NCBI RefSeq assembly: GCF_052056485.1
Contig: NZ_CP183948.1
Location: 6,386,001 to 6,450,000 of the forward strand
DNA length: 64,000 bases
Reading direction: 5' to 3'
From: Paenibacillus_AQ nitricinens
Lineage (GTDB): Bacteria; Bacillota; Bacilli; Paenibacillales; Paenibacillaceae
Shown: in pieces, positions 18,447 through 26,826 of the stretch
How the letters are laid out: every line of letters starts with the position of its first letter
How positions within the stretch are numbered: position 1 is the first letter of the stretch
Made by a program: the position numbers and the translations under genes
The notes under the pieces: model-generated
The model's database searches: none
The model's input: only the letters and a program-made list of their open reading frames with translations
What the model was told of the DNA's origin: nothing

Positions 18447-18484
18447 AAACGCCTTCGGCGTCCTTATAAGGACGGTAAGCGTTT
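18447..18484 (+). repeat. Hairpin after the MFS gene
   Basis: Outer arms AAACGC/GCGTTT enclose a perfect 12-bp palindrome TCCTTATAAGGA (18461-18472). No long T-run follows. It directly abuts the second copy of the dispersed repeat, so it may be part of a larger 3'-end structure. Confidence 0.5.
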
Positions 18485-18540
18485 AAGCGAGAAATATAAG
18501 ACATGAAGTATAGGTGCAAAACTTATACTTTCTTATATTT
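18482..18540. repeat. Copy 2 of the 59-nt dispersed repeat
   Basis: Gap-free match to 1402-1460, in the same orientation relative to the upstream gene. Arms AAATATAAG and CTTATATTT are complementary. It lies between the MFS stop codon region and the terminator. Confidence 0.75.
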
Positions 18541-18547
18541 TCAACAA

Positions 18548-18592
18548 AAAGCAGGCTCAAACGTACCTATTCGGGACGTTTGAGCCTGCTTT
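18548..18592. terminator. Bidirectional intrinsic terminator
   Basis: Perfect 17-bp stem AAAGCAGGCTCAAACGT / ACGTTTGAGCCTGCTTT between the convergent MFS and glnS genes. Confidence 0.92.
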
Positions 18593-18618
18593 GTTGTTAC
18601 CTTAATTAATTTATCTGT

Positions 18619-20325
18619 TTAGCCTTGTTTAGGAGGCTGAAATGAACTCTTCAGTGAAACGATAAGATTGAATACAAGATGTCCAGGCGCCGAATATTTG
18701 CTATCCACATTAAAATAGCCATGACGGAAGAACTGGAATTTATCCTGAGCCACGCTATCCTTAAGCGCAGGTTCAACAAACCCTTGCAGGATTTCAATGG
18801 ATTTAGGATTTAGCTGATCTAAGAAACTAGGCTCCGATTTCTCTACCGAGGAATCCAAACCTTCAACCTCCACAGCTTCATCCGCTTCTTCAGCAGAAAT
18901 CAGAGGCTCATATAGACGGAATTCCGCAGGAACCGCTTGGCTAGCTTCAACCCAGTGCAACGTACCCTTTACCTTGCGGCCTGTAAACCCGCTTCCACTC
19001 TTCGTTTCTGGATCATACGTACAATGCAGCTCCACTACCTCGCCATTCTCATCCTTAATAACATCATTACATTTAATGAAATAAGCATGCTTCAGACGTA
19101 CTTCATTGCCAGGGAACAACCGGAAATATTTGTTCGGCGGATTCTCCATAAAGTCATCACGTTCCACATAAATTTCACGCGAGAATGGAATTTGGCGTAC
19201 ACCCATTTCTTCATTCTCTGTATTATTCTCCGCTTCAAGCCATTCCGTTTGACCTTCTGGATAGTTGGTAATTACAACCTTAAGCGGTCGTAACACAGCC
19301 ATAGTACGCGGTACAGTTAGCTTAAGATCCTCACGAATAAAGTGCTCCAGCATTTGCAGGTCCACCAGACCCTGACTCTTGGAGATCCCTGCTTCATATA
19401 CGAATTTACGAATCGCTTCCGGTGTATATCCTCTGCGGCGTAGACCAGAAATCGTAGGCATCCGTGGATCATCCCAACCGTCTACATGTCCTTCGTCTAC
19501 AAGCAGCTTCAGCTTACGCTTACTAGTCATCGTTTGAGCCAGATTCAGACGACCAAATTCATATTGATGAGGGACAGCTGGCATCTCACATTCAGCTACA
19601 ACCCAGTCGTAGAATGGACGTTGATCTTCGAATTCAAGTGAGCAAAGGGAGTGGGTAACCCCCTCAATAGCATCTTCTAACGGATGAGCGAAGGTATACA
19701 TTGGATAGATACACCATTTATCGCCTGTGTTATGGTGATGTGCATGTGTAATCCGATAAATGACAGGATCACGCAGGTTAATATTCGGTGACGCCATATC
19801 GATCTTGGCGCGAAGAACCTTCTCACCGTCCTTGAATTCGCCTGCACGCATACGCCGGAACAGATCCAAATTCTCTTCGATGCTACGATCGCGATGCGGA
19901 CTGTTCTTTCCTGGTTCCGTCAGCGTTCCACGCAATTGACGAATTTCATCCGCACTGAGGTCATCGACATAGGCTTTGCCCTTTGTAATTAATAATTCGG
20001 CACGTTTGTACATTTCCTCAAAATAATCAGATGCAAAACGCAGCTCTTCCCATTCATAACCGAGCCACTTTACATCTTCCTGAATGGAGTTTACATACTC
20101 CATGTCCTCTTTGGCCGGATTCGTGTCGTCAAATCTTAGATTAGTCTTACCACCGAACTCGTCCGCCAGTGTAAAGTTAATCCAGATCGCCTTGGCATGT
20201 CCGATATGTAAATAACCGTTCGGCTCCGGCGGAAAGCGTGTGACAACTTCCTTTACTTTACCTGTACGGAGGTCTTCGGTAATAACATTTTTAATAAAAT
20301 TGGAGGGGGTAGTACGGTTCTCCAC
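18619..20325 (-). CDS. glnS: Glutaminyl-tRNA synthetase
   Basis: Class I aminoacyl-tRNA synthetase charging tRNA-Gln directly. HIGH-type motif PPEPNGYLHIGHAKAIW near residue 30, KMSKS-equivalent MTSKRKLKLLV near 265, and a beta-barrel anticodon domain in the C-terminal third. The longest ORF (602 residues) begins at 20427 with a non-homologous N-terminus. GTG at 20325 gives MENRTTPSNF and 568 residues, near the usual 550, with AAAGG nine bases upstream. Many Firmicutes lack GlnRS and use GatCAB amidation; a bacterial-type glnS in a Bacillales genome is thought to reflect old transfer. No T-box leader was recognised upstream. Confidence 0.95.
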   Translation of the reverse strand: MENRTTPSNFIKNVITEDLRTGKVKEVVTRFPPEPNGYLHIGHAKAIWINFTLADEFGGKTNLRFDDTNPAKEDMEYVNSIQEDVKWLGYEWEELRFASDYFEEMYKRAELLITKGKAYVDDLSADEIRQLRGTLTEPGKNSPHRDRSIEENLDLFRRMRAGEFKDGEKVLRAKIDMASPNINLRDPVIYRITHAHHHNTGDKWCIYPMYTFAHPLEDAIEGVTHSLCSLEFEDQRPFYDWVVAECEMPAVPHQYEFGRLNLAQTMTSKRKLKLLVDEGHVDGWDDPRMPTISGLRRRGYTPEAIRKFVYEAGISKSQGLVDLQMLEHFIREDLKLTVPRTMAVLRPLKVVITNYPEGQTEWLEAENNTENEEMGVRQIPFSREIYVERDDFMENPPNKYFRLFPGNEVRLKHAYFIKCNDVIKDENGEVVELHCTYDPETKSGSGFTGRKVKGTLHWVEASQAVPAEFRLYEPLISAEEADEAVEVEGLDSSVEKSEPSFLDQLNPKSIEILQGFVEPALKDSVAQDKFQFFRHGYFNVDSKYSAPGHLVFNLIVSLKSSFQPPKQG

Positions 20326-20555
20326 AGCTATCAACCTTTCATTCTGTAGTGTTACACTACTTCTTGTATAAACATGTTTCCTACTAATATACCCGTTAAC
20401 TCTAGATTGTTCAATAAAAGGGGGCACAAGGTCAGGATCATTTTTTAGCGTCTTTAGACCTTTTGACTTCTCTGCGGGCGATAGAGTAGCATGATAATCA
20501 TAAGAAATAATCCATAATCATACATAAGGCCTTGTGCCGAAAAGGAGGCAACCGC

Positions 20556-21104
20556 TTGTTTAATTATGTCATCGATGAAGAGCTGATGTTAAAGCCGCTC
20601 CTGCCTGAGCATGCTAGGCACATATTCGCGTTAGTGGAGCGCTCGCGGGAACGGCTTAGGCAATGGCTTCCTTGGGTGGACGCCGTTACGGAACAGGATC
20701 ACAGCCTTAATTTCATCAAAAATGCTACAAAACAAGGCACCGAAAATGGCGGCTTCACCGCCGGGCTTTGGATTCGCGGCGAGCTGGCTGGCATCATTGG
20801 GTATCATCAAATTGACTGGCATAACCGCTCCGTAGGGATTGGTTATTGGCTAGGTGAAGGTTATGAAGGCAAAGGTTATATGACCAGCGCCTGTCGCGTT
20901 CTAGTGGACTATGCACTATTGGAAATGGAGCTGCAACGTGTAGAAATTCGCTGCGCGACCGGAAATGTTTCCAGCCGGGCGATCCCGGAACGACTTGGTT
21001 TTGTTCTTGAGGGTGTGATTAGACAGGCAGAGAAGCTGCCTGATGGCTACGTCAACCATGCCGTATACGGTTTATTGCGTAGTGAATGGCAGCTGCTCGG
21101 CTAA
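20556..21104 (+). CDS. GNAT acetyltransferase, RimJ/RimL type
   Basis: N-acetyltransferase using acetyl-CoA, 182 residues from the chosen start. The longest ORF begins at 20532 but its start precedes the ribosome site; TTG at 20556 has AAAGGAGG seven bases upstream and gives MFNYVIDEEL. RLRQWLPWVDAVTE near residue 32 and the acetyl-CoA region IGYWLGEGYEGKGYMTSACR, followed by RVEIRCATGNVSSRAIPERLGF, identify the ribosomal-protein/aminoacyl acetyltransferase branch (cf. B. subtilis YdaF). Divergent from glnS. The substrate is not known. Confidence 0.87.
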   Translation: MFNYVIDEELMLKPLLPEHARHIFALVERSRERLRQWLPWVDAVTEQDHSLNFIKNATKQGTENGGFTAGLWIRGELAGIIGYHQIDWHNRSVGIGYWLGEGYEGKGYMTSACRVLVDYALLEMELQRVEIRCATGNVSSRAIPERLGFVLEGVIRQAEKLPDGYVNHAVYGLLRSEWQLLG

Positions 21105-21142
21105 GTTAGGCTAAGCCATGCAACACACATAAGCTCATAATT

Positions 21143-21182
21143 CAAAATAAACCTGGAAGGCATACGCCTCCAGGCTTATTTT
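21143..21182. terminator. Bidirectional intrinsic terminator
   Basis: AATAAACCTGGAAGG pairs imperfectly with CCTCCAGGCTTATT, with flanking A and T runs, between the convergent GNAT and MOSC genes. Confidence 0.8.
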
Positions 21183-21198
21183 GATTTGTAGATAGTGT

Positions 21199-21843
21199 CT
21201 AACTCTCCGGCAGACCCAGCTGTTTTCGAAACTTGTTCCGAACTACGGCGGAGAGAGTTCCTAGCTCCGCAAGAGCTGCCAGTGCAGCTTCCTCTTGCAG
21301 CCCTACTTGCATTAAATGTAGTACATGCGCCACGGACGCACCGCCAGCTCCACTTTCTTTTTTGACAATAGCATCTCCGGTTGAAATCTTTCCTTCACGA
21401 AGCACACGCAAGTAAAATCCGCTATATCTAGTGTCCAGCACTTGAGCCGGGAGATCTGCGGGGCCATGCTTTTGTGAGATTTTGAAGCAAGGATAACGCG
21501 GCTGACTGACCTGTAGCACAGTGGTACCTATTTCGTACACATCGCCAATGCACACGTCTGTCTCTAATAAGCCTGACGTTGTTATATTTTCTCCAAAGGC
21601 AGAGTAATCCAGTTTCTTCCCAAGCTGCCGCTGCCAGTAGGGATAATGCTCGATGGGATAGGCACAAACTGCCTTATCAGGGCCCCCGTGATGTTTCAGG
21701 TCCGCCTGACCATCTCCAACAAAACCATTGGCATGTAGCTGAACTGATCCTTCTACAGGCATTTTATAAATTCCAGTCTCCAAAGGTTTCCCCCGATAAT
21801 CCACTGTTACCGGCCGCCCCACATTAAGCGAGATGATCTCCAT
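21199..21843 (-). CDS. MOSC-domain protein, YiiM-like
   Basis: MOSC proteins carry or deliver sulfur for molybdenum-cofactor enzymes or bind Moco; YiiM relatives take part in reducing N-hydroxylated compounds. Seen: N-terminal beta strand MEIISLNVGRPVTVDYRGK, GDGQADLKHHGGPDKAVCAYPIEHYPYW, the GENITTSGLLETDVCIGDVYEIG core, and the likely ligand Cys in QPRYPCFKIS. The longest ORF adds 61 unrelated residues; ATG at 21843 follows GGAGGAGAAGG and gives 214 residues, the family norm. The upstream GNAT gene overlaps this start by 20 nt, so the two are probably one operon. With moaA and a TorD-like gene it is the third molybdenum-linked gene in the window. Confidence 0.88.
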   Translation of the reverse strand: MEIISLNVGRPVTVDYRGKPLETGIYKMPVEGSVQLHANGFVGDGQADLKHHGGPDKAVCAYPIEHYPYWQRQLGKKLDYSAFGENITTSGLLETDVCIGDVYEIGTTVLQVSQPRYPCFKISQKHGPADLPAQVLDTRYSGFYLRVLREGKISTGDAIVKKESGAGGASVAHVLHLMQVGLQEEAALAALAELGTLSAVVRNKFRKQLGLPES

Positions 21844-22354
21844 ATCCTTCTCCTCCTGCCAGCATACAGCACATAAATATTTCATCCACATATCGACCGC
21901 CAAGATAAAACTCCTCCCGCAGACGTCCCTCTTCCACAAACCCGCATTTACGATAAAAAGAAAGCGCTGATTCATTACAGGATAATACGCGTAGACGCAA
22001 CTTACGAATGGCATTATCTGCGGCATGTTCCTTAATAGCCTCTATGAGCTGCCGGCCAATACCTAAACGTTGATAATCCGGATGAACAGCAATATTGACC
22101 TCGCACACATGCCTGTTACTCTCCATTCGACTAGGGCAGCCAAACCCAACATATCCGCATAGCTTGTCATCCTTTAGCGCTACTAGCTGCGAACCCGGGG
22201 GAGCATTCAGTAGGTAATCCTCTTGGGAACGCCAGATTAATGGCCCCGGGCTAGTGTCCTCCGTCCAGATCATATGATCCAGATGAATCAGTTCCCGCAC
22301 GTCTTTAATTTCTGAGAACCTTATTATAAACCTGTCCCTGTTGCTAAGTTTCAT
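21824..22354 (-). CDS. GNAT-family N-acetyltransferase
   Basis: Acetyltransferase of about 176 residues with the acetyl-CoA signature VNIAVHPDYQRLGIGRQLIEAI (about residues 90-111) and a typical end LSCNESALSFYRKCGFVEEGRLREEF. ATG at 22354 (MKLSNRDRF) is preferred over the ORF start at 22405 because AAGGGG lies 11 nt upstream of it. The last codons overlap the MOSC gene by 20 nt. The acceptor substrate is unknown. The MFS gene further upstream on the same strand is 71 nt away and may be co-transcribed. Confidence 0.88.
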   Translation of the reverse strand: MKLSNRDRFIIRFSEIKDVRELIHLDHMIWTEDTSPGPLIWRSQEDYLLNAPPGSQLVALKDDKLCGYVGFGCPSRMESNRHVCEVNIAVHPDYQRLGIGRQLIEAIKEHAADNAIRKLRLRVLSCNESALSFYRKCGFVEEGRLREEFYLGGRYVDEIFMCCMLAGGEGYGDHLA

Positions 22355-22424
22355 AAAGATGTACACCCCTTGCCTTGCACCTCTATAGAATTCACAGTAG
22401 ATCATTTGAATCCACTATGCTCAA

Positions 22425-23645
22425 CTATCCTATTGACCGCTCCAATGAATTTCCTCGGCGGTTGATATACGCATGAACGATAAAGAATCCTACGGACAGC
22501 AGTGCCATCGCACATGCCAACCATGCGGTAGGCGCTAGACCTCCACTGTCGTATAATCTACCCATTAAGTATGGCCCAATCACCCTACCGACTGCCCCCA
22601 TTCCTCCACTTAGACCTAGATAGAAAGGAGCACTGCGACCTGCATGATCTGAAATAAAGGAAGGCATGGCCGGAGATATCAGCATTTCCCCAAGCGTAGC
22701 GAGTACCATCCCAAGCACTAGACCTGAATAAGTCGGCATCCATAAAAGAACAGCATACCCTCCTAAATAAAATAGAGCACTTACTGTCATTTGCGCCGTT
22801 GAGGTAGATGCGAACCAACGTTTAATTACTGTTACGAGCGGCTGAGCCGCAAAAATGAGAATTCCGTTAAGCGTCCAGAGAAAACCATAAGTCTTCTTAG
22901 GCCAGCCCTCAGAAATAATGAAAGGAGATACTCCTGTATTCCAGATAGAGTTACCTAGCAGTAGGAACATCGAGGCAATACCCATATAAAAATAAATTCG
23001 TGTGTGCCCCATTAGCTTCCAGGTGGATTGTTTGTCAGGACCAGCCTTCTGATGTTCTGCGACCTCCTGCGAAGAATCTCCTCCGACTTTCTTGAGATAT
23101 ACAAAAAAGAATACCGCAAATACCGCAGAAGTTACGCCGTTCATCACAAAGCTGAGCATATAAGAAATATCGGCCAAAAAACCACTTAACGCCGTACCCA
23201 GTGCTACACCAATATTATTGGCGACATAAATAACATTAAACAGCTCTCCGCGCTGCTTCGTAAAACGAAAGCCGATAAATGCCTGAATCGCAGGTAATGA
23301 CAGTGAATTAAAGAGCCCTACCAGTCCCATCGCGACCATAAATAACGTCCAGTTGTTACTTGCTGCCGGCAAAGTGAACAGTGCAAGTGCATTCATGCCC
23401 AGCGCTCCAACAATCAGCCGGTTAACGCCTACCTTATGATAGAGTGAGCCCCCGAGTAGTTGACCCACAATCCCTCCAACCGATTGAATAAGAATCACTA
23501 ATCCAGCATCCGACATGCTGCGTCCAAGCTCATCAAAAACATACATCGTAACCAGTGGCCACATCAGTGCACTACCCGTTGCATTAATAAGGCTAGCAAT
23601 TAAAAATATCTTAACTTCTTTAGGATAATTCTGTAAAAACTTCAT
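22425..23645 (-). CDS. MFS transporter, multidrug-efflux type
   Basis: Twelve-helix transporter, 406 residues. The N-terminus MKFLQNYPKEVKIFLIASLINATGS, loop GGSLYHKVGVNRLIVGA and the segment QAFIGFRFTKQRGELFNVIYVANNIGVALGT resemble Bacillales MFS exporters related to MdtH/YttB-type drug transporters. A charged cytosolic loop (about residues 188-212) separates the two halves. ATG with GGGGATG upstream. On the same strand before the GNAT and MOSC genes. The substrate is not predictable. Confidence 0.85.
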   Translation of the reverse strand: MKFLQNYPKEVKIFLIASLINATGSALMWPLVTMYVFDELGRSMSDAGLVILIQSVGGIVGQLLGGSLYHKVGVNRLIVGALGMNALALFTLPAASNNWTLFMVAMGLVGLFNSLSLPAIQAFIGFRFTKQRGELFNVIYVANNIGVALGTALSGFLADISYMLSFVMNGVTSAVFAVFFFVYLKKVGGDSSQEVAEHQKAGPDKQSTWKLMGHTRIYFYMGIASMFLLLGNSIWNTGVSPFIISEGWPKKTYGFLWTLNGILIFAAQPLVTVIKRWFASTSTAQMTVSALFYLGGYAVLLWMPTYSGLVLGMVLATLGEMLISPAMPSFISDHAGRSAPFYLGLSGGMGAVGRVIGPYLMGRLYDSGGLAPTAWLACAMALLSVGFFIVHAYINRRGNSLERSIG

Positions 23646-24032
23646 AAGTAGTGTACATCCCCTGTAATATATGTGTCATTATTCCATCCAGTATTATCCC
23701 AAAACAGGGTTCAGGGCAAGCAGACGCATTGACGTGCTATCGTGATAAAGTATTAGTATACTTCACTTCTTATTTAGGGCTAACTTCTAACGTCGCTGAG
23801 AAAAAAGCGGCACCGTTCACGTCCACTGTCCGCCCTATTTTTATTATCTATTTATATTTTATAGTTGCCGCTGTCGTCCGTAAAGTAGACTGAACGATAA
23901 TGAAGTGTTTCGTTATTACAAAGCCGGGGTAATAGAGCCTAGAAACACTCCCCCTTTTAAAATTCGCCGTGCATCCGATTTCGTTCCCCCGAGCTCGGAT
24001 ACATCACGGCGGATTTTATTTGTCTATACAGC
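23646..24032. other. Intergenic region with a long hairpin, possible small RNA
   Basis: No convincing gene. The left part has TTGACG (23729-23734) and 16 nt later TATTAG, a mediocre plus-strand promoter. The right part (23958-24017) is a strong hairpin: AAAATTCGCCGTG and ATCCGA pair with TCGGAT and CACGGCGGATTTT, with an A-rich left side and TTTTATTTG on the right, so it would terminate plus-strand RNA of about 250-280 nt. An 80-codon plus-strand ORF at 23651 lacks a ribosome site and family resemblance. Confidence 0.4.
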
Positions 24033-24065
24033 AAAAAGCACCCCTCGACTATTCTAAGGAGTGCT
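24033..24065 (-). terminator. Intrinsic terminator of the formate/nitrite transporter gene
   Basis: On the minus strand AGCACTCCT pairs with AGGGGTGCT (one wobble), followed by TTTTTG, 14 nt after the stop codon. Confidence 0.85.
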
Positions 24066-24078
24066 CTATAAGATAGGT

Positions 24079-24906
24079 TTAGGCGTGTTTCTTTACACCG
24101 CTGCCGGACATGCTGTCCACGGACTGAATAGATGCAGGCTCTTTACGCAGGTAAGCCATCCAATAAGCTGCCGCAACAAAGATTGCACCACCCGTCAAGT
24201 TGCCTAGCCATACCGGAACAAAATTGTTAAAGTACTCTCCCCATGAAAAATAACCTTCAAAAATAGCTGCGGGAATTAAGAACATGTTGGCTACAACGTG
24301 CTGGAAGCCGATAGCTACAAAAGCCATCGTCGGGAACCAGATGCCGAGGATTTTGCCACTGAAGTTATCTGCTCCATAGGAGAGCCATACCGCCAAAGCT
24401 ACGAGCCAGTTACAACCTATACCGGAAACAAATGCCGGAAAGAAGTCTGCTTCAAGCTTATGTCCTGCCATCTCCACTAATTTTTCCAAATACACACCGT
24501 CAGAGGTTAAACCAACCACGTGACCGAAAAAGTAAGCTACAAACAAAGCTCCCGCCAGATTGCTTAGGGTAATCAATACGAGATTCTTAACAACCTCCCA
24601 GAAGGATATCTTCTTAGCCATAAAAGCAAGTGGCACAGCCATCATATTGCCTGTCAGTAGTTCTCCCCCTGCAAGCAGTACTAGAATCAACCCAACAGGG
24701 AAGACAGCAGCTCCAATAAAATTAGCGATGGATCCCCATTCATGTGGTGCGCCAGCAATAACGCGAATATCCAGTAAAAATCCGAGCGCGATAAACGCTC
24801 CTCCCAGAAAGCCCAGAATTAGTACGGTGCTTAAAGGATTATGCGCCTTTTTTATGCCGTTCTCGACCGTGACTGCGGCAATCTGCTGCGGTTTATTATA
24901 AGCCAT
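24079..24906 (-). CDS. Formate/nitrite transporter (FocA/NirC family)
   Basis: Pentameric aquaporin-like channel for small monovalent anions, six membrane helices, 275 residues. Family landmarks are PHEWGSIANFIGAAVFPVGLILVLLAGGELLTGN and the second half GIGCNWLVALAVWLSYGADNFSGKILGIWFPTMAFVAIGFQHVVANMF, containing the channel His. The ORF start at 24924 has no ribosome site; ATG at 24906 follows AAGGGGATAGG and gives MAYNKPQQIAAV. Two FNR/CRP-type palindromes lie upstream, the nearer at -41.5 of a TACAAT box. A formate ligase gene is nearby, so formate is the more likely substrate than nitrite; this is inference. Confidence 0.92.
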   Translation of the reverse strand: MAYNKPQQIAAVTVENGIKKAHNPLSTVLILGFLGGAFIALGFLLDIRVIAGAPHEWGSIANFIGAAVFPVGLILVLLAGGELLTGNMMAVPLAFMAKKISFWEVVKNLVLITLSNLAGALFVAYFFGHVVGLTSDGVYLEKLVEMAGHKLEADFFPAFVSGIGCNWLVALAVWLSYGADNFSGKILGIWFPTMAFVAIGFQHVVANMFLIPAAIFEGYFSWGEYFNNFVPVWLGNLTGGAIFVAAAYWMAYLRKEPASIQSVDSMSGSGVKKHA

Positions 24907-24955
24907 GATTCCTATCCCCTTCATCTATTTACTTAAAATTTGTTCCTTTACGACC

Positions 24956-25027
24956 ATTGTAGCGTGTCATAAAACACATTAACGTGATAATTATCACTTA
25001 ATGAAAAACTAAGTGAAACTTTTCACT
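24956..25027 (-). promoter_or_regulatory. FNR-type promoter of the formate/nitrite transporter gene
   Basis: Minus-strand -10 TACAAT (24956-24961) sets transcription start at about 24949. A palindrome matching the Bacillus Fnr pattern TGTGA-N6-TCACT with one change, CGTGATAATTATCACT (24983-24998), is centred at -41.5. A second, AGTGAAACTTTTCACT (25012-25027), is centred at -70.5. Class II activation by an FNR/CRP-family protein is inferred from this geometry. Confidence 0.75.
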
Positions 25028-25118
25028 GACATGTCAAATTTAACGAAGCGCATCCATAATTACATTTATAAGAATAAGCTCCATATTATTTTAAAGGTAA
25101 ATAGTACCAGCTTCAATC

Positions 25119-25150
25119 ACAAAAAACCGGAGCCATATATGGCTCCGGTT
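25119..25150 (-). terminator. Intrinsic terminator of nox
   Basis: Perfect stem AACCGGAGCCA/TGGCTCCGGTT with a minus-strand TTTTTT run, 29 nt after the stop codon. Confidence 0.92.
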
Positions 25151-25178
25151 TACCCTTTATTGTTCACAGGCAATTAAA

Positions 25179-26543
25179 TTATACGGTTACTGCCTCTTTG
25201 CTTGGTACTGATGCTGGTAGCGATTCGAGGCCAACTGTATTCAGGAAGTTCCAAGGCTTGTTGTAATGAGGTTGGAAGAAGAAATCGATAAAGGCAAGCT
25301 GATCGATTGTCATTTTATTTTGAATACATACAGATACTGTGTTGATTGATTGCGTCAAATCCGTCTTGGACAAGATTTGCGCTCCGAGAATGCGGCGTGT
25401 GGCGCGATCAAATACCACTTTTAATTGCACCTGCTCGAAGGTTGGCATAAATTCTGGACGGTAGTTGTCAATAATCATGGTAGTTTCTACGTCCATTCCT
25501 TCAGCCTTAGCCCCTTCTTCAGTAAGACCGGTAGCAGCGATATTATCTTCATAAATCTTAATGCCCGAAGTCCCTTGAGTACCCATATAAGGAATCGTCT
25601 CTTTCACTAAGTTACGTGCGACCAAAGTGCCCATCCGTACTGCATTGGTTGCCAGTGGAATATAAGCGTGCTTACCTGTAGGGTTGTAATGAATCGCGCA
25701 GCTGTCACCAGCGGCATACACATCTGGGCAACTGGTCTGCATATAATCATTGACCAGAATTGCGCCATTTGGCAGCATATCCACTTGACCTTTTAACAGC
25801 TCAGTATTCGGACGGAAGCCGATGCAGAGAATTACAAGATCCGCCTCATGCTCCCCTTCGCTTGTGATAACCTTGGTAACTTTACCACCTTCACCAGCAA
25901 AAGAACTTACCTTCTCATTCAGCGCTAATTTAATACCATGGTCCTTAAAGGATTGTTCGATCGGCGCAGTAAACTCTGGATCTAAATATTTATTCAAAAT
26001 ACGATCCTCACCATCAATGAGCGTAACTTGCTTTCCGTTCATTTGGAAGGCTTCCACCAACTCAACGCCGATATATCCAGCACCTACAACTGTGATTTTA
26101 TTCGCTTGTTTAGCTTTTTCTATAATGGTATTGGAATGATCATAGTTCTTGCAAAGTAAGACGCCTTCCAGCTCAATCCCTTCGAGCTTCGGCACAATAG
26201 GCCATGATCCCGTAGTCATAATCAGCTTATCGTAGGTATCGTCAAACTCCTGTCCGGTTGCCAAATTGCGAACACGCAATGTTTTGGACTTCGTATCCAC
26301 AACAGTCACTTCATGACGCATGTTGGTCTTTACACCAAGCTCAGCAAGCTTCTCAGGGGAAGAATAGAATAGCCCGTGTGGGTCCTTGACCACTCCACCT
26401 ACATATAAAGCAATTCCACAGGATAAGAAAGAAATATTATCATTACGCTCATACACCGTAATCTCGGCTTCCGGGTGAAGCTTAGCAGTATTTACAATTG
26501 CGGCAGTTCCGGCATGGGTACATCCAATGACAGCTACTTTCAT
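25179..26543 (-). CDS. nox: FAD-dependent NADH oxidase, probably water-forming
   Basis: Flavoprotein of the NADH oxidase/NADH peroxidase/CoA-disulfide reductase family, 454 residues. N-terminal Rossmann site VAVIGCTHAGTAA, redox-active Cys42 in SFLSCGIALYVGG, NAD site TVVGAGYIGVELVEAF near residue 150, FAD-binding DVYAAGDSCAIHY near 280, and a C-terminal dimerisation domain from about 330. The conserved single Cys and GIALYVGG context fit the four-electron, water-forming type (NADH + O2 to NAD+ + H2O), although CoA-disulfide reductase is close in sequence. Upstream are two perfect FNR-type sites, so it is probably induced when oxygen is low, where it would re-oxidise NADH. Confidence 0.9.
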   Translation of the reverse strand: MKVAVIGCTHAGTAAIVNTAKLHPEAEITVYERNDNISFLSCGIALYVGGVVKDPHGLFYSSPEKLAELGVKTNMRHEVTVVDTKSKTLRVRNLATGQEFDDTYDKLIMTTGSWPIVPKLEGIELEGVLLCKNYDHSNTIIEKAKQANKITVVGAGYIGVELVEAFQMNGKQVTLIDGEDRILNKYLDPEFTAPIEQSFKDHGIKLALNEKVSSFAGEGGKVTKVITSEGEHEADLVILCIGFRPNTELLKGQVDMLPNGAILVNDYMQTSCPDVYAAGDSCAIHYNPTGKHAYIPLATNAVRMGTLVARNLVKETIPYMGTQGTSGIKIYEDNIAATGLTEEGAKAEGMDVETTMIIDNYRPEFMPTFEQVQLKVVFDRATRRILGAQILSKTDLTQSINTVSVCIQNKMTIDQLAFIDFFFQPHYNKPWNFLNTVGLESLPASVPSKEAVTV

Positions 26544-26606
26544 TATTTTCTTCCTCCTTCAAATGGACAACCTGGTTATATATTCGAATTGCTTGACTGA
26601 CCAAAT

Positions 26607-26682
26607 TAGATATCTGATCACCGATGAGTTAATTGTGATTTATTTCACTTTATAAACTGATTATATTGTGATATTTATCACA
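26607..26682 (-). promoter_or_regulatory. FNR-type promoter of nox
   Basis: Minus-strand -10 TATCTA (26607-26612) sets transcription start near 26600. TGTGATTTATTTCACT (26634-26649) is a full match to TGTGA-N6-TCACT centred at -41.5. TGTGATATTTATCACA (26667-26682) is a perfect palindrome centred at -74.5. The geometry equals that at the formate/nitrite transporter promoter. Confidence 0.8.
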
Positions 26683-26807
26683 TTACAAGTCTTTTCGCCT
26701 ATATTCTCAGATTGTTCACAATTTTAAGCATTTTCCGTCACTGCTGCCGATTGCGACCTCGTTAGCTTTGCCATGGGCGTAGAACATTATGTTCTGCCCC
26801 CTCAGGA

Positions 26808-26821
26808 TATACTTTCTTATA
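26808..26821. repeat. Possible partial copy of the dispersed repeat
   Basis: TATACTTTCTTATA is identical to the right-arm core of the copy at 18482-18540. It is preceded at 26775-26790 by a small inverted repeat AGAACAT/ATGTTCT instead of the usual left arm. It lies between nox and fhs. Confidence 0.4.
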
Positions 26822-26826
26822 ACGCG

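Noticed and set aside
20326..20530. T-box leader upstream of glnS
   Set aside because: No conserved T-box antiterminator word (GGGTGGNACC type) or terminator hairpin was found.
23651..23893. 80-codon plus-strand ORF after the MFS gene
   Set aside because: No ribosome binding site, no recognisable domain and unusual composition; more likely non-coding DNA.
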